Below are positions 5,230 to 6,545 of a DNA stretch of 6,545 nucleotides, one piece after another. How positions within the stretch are numbered: position 1 is the stretch's first letter; every line of letters begins with the position of its first letter. The position numbers and the translations under genes are program-made. Location of the stretch: NCBI GenBank assembly GCA_030428405.1, contig JAUIEH010000166.1, forward strand, positions 1 to 6,545, given 5' to 3'. The notes below the pieces were generated by a model. That model was not told the DNA's origin. It did no database searches and worked only from the letters and a program-made list of their open reading frames with translations. This DNA is from Alphaproteobacteria bacterium (GTDB lineage Bacteria > Pseudomonadota > Alphaproteobacteria > Caulobacterales > Maricaulaceae).

Positions 5230-5757
5230 ATGCACTCTCAGAAAAACCAGTATTCCTACGACGATCTCATCGCCTGCGCGAAAGGCGAACTCTTCGGTCC
5301 CGGCAACGCGCAATTGCCTTTGCCGCCCATGCTGATGTTCGATCGCATCACGCGGATTGATAATCAGGGCGGCGCGCATGAGCGCGGCGTGGTCGAAGCC
5401 GAGCTCGATATTCGGGAGGATCATTGGTTCTTCCCGTGCCACTTCCAGGGTGATCCGGTGATGCCGGGCTGTCTCGGGCTCGACGCGATGTGGCAGCTGA
5501 CAGGCTTCTTCCTCGGCTGGGAGGGCGCCGCTGGTCGCGGCCGCGCGCTCGGCGTCAAGGAAGTCAAATTCGCGGGACAAGTGTTTCCTAACGCAAGTCT
5601 CGTGCGCTACGAGATAAACATTCGCCGCGCGCGCTTGCGCACGCCCGTTCTCGTTTACGCCGACGGCGTCATGTATGTGGACGGGCAACTCATCTATCGG
5701 GCGCATGACTTGAAGGTGGGATTGATCCCTCCCGAAAAGACAAGCGAACAGCTCTAG
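5230..5757 (+). CDS. fabA: 3-hydroxyacyl-ACP dehydratase/isomerase FabA
   Basis: The 175-residue enzyme dehydrates 3-hydroxydecanoyl-ACP and isomerises the trans-2 product to cis-3-decenoyl-ACP, the branch point of anaerobic unsaturated fatty acid synthesis in the cytoplasm. It aligns along its length with E. coli FabA: YDDLIACAKGELFG near the start, then WFFPCHFQGDPVMPG with catalytic His71, GLDAMWQL with catalytic Asp85, RALGVKEVKFAGQV, and the C-terminal YRAHDLKVGL. The frame is open far upstream, but similarity begins only at the ATG at 5230, and the upstream part is antisense to irr. The ribosome site is weak. FabB follows after 10 nt, as in the usual fabA-fabB operon. Confidence 0.96.
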   Translation: MHSQKNQYSYDDLIACAKGELFGPGNAQLPLPPMLMFDRITRIDNQGGAHERGVVEAELDIREDHWFFPCHFQGDPVMPGCLGLDAMWQLTGFFLGWEGAAGRGRALGVKEVKFAGQVFPNASLVRYEINIRRARLRTPVLVYADGVMYVDGQLIYRAHDLKVGLIPPEKTSEQL

Positions 5758-5767
5758 GGAGCCGGCA

Positions 5768-6545
<778 letters not shown>

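Overview
The window is GC-rich and densely coded. It has the marks of an alphaproteobacterium: an Irr-type Fur homologue placed divergently from fabA-fabB, and an arsenic locus that uses an aquaglyceroporin in place of an arsenite pump, as known from rhizobia. The family cannot be settled from the sequence alone (Hyphomicrobiales/Rhizobiales-like or a related order). I see no mobile element, tRNA, rRNA or CRISPR.

Layout. Positions 1-2270 (minus strand) hold two overlapping genes of unknown function. The upstream one encodes a protein with four membrane helices flanked by long charged helical regions. The downstream one, cut by the window edge, encodes a membrane-anchored protein with a von Willebrand factor A-like (VWA) fold. 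A 230-bp divergent intergenic region (2271-2500) carries a candidate promoter, a 9-bp inverted repeat and a 14-bp perfect palindrome. It leads on the plus strand to a secreted or anchored protein with two bacterial SH3 domains (2501-3052).

Positions 3049-4666 form a compact arsenic detoxification unit. The minus strand carries arsR-arsC, joined by an ATGA overlap. The plus strand carries a divergent aqpS-like channel. One long ArsR-type palindrome (3905-3930) lies between them, directly on the arsR promoter. The expected logic is that ArsC reduces arsenate to arsenite, arsenite leaves through the channel, and ArsR senses arsenite and releases both transcription units. No ArsB or Acr3 pump is visible.

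Positions 4663-5079 (minus) encode an Irr-type iron regulator, whose probable terminator lies inside the end of aqpS. Positions 5230-6545 (plus) encode FabA and the start of FabB, the pair that makes unsaturated fatty acids anaerobically.

The least understood part is the four-helix/VWA gene pair, which is the best candidate for an undescribed system. The best-supported new details are the arsR start correction and the overlap of its promoter and operator. Both convergent gene pairs in the window share their stop codons within 4 nt.
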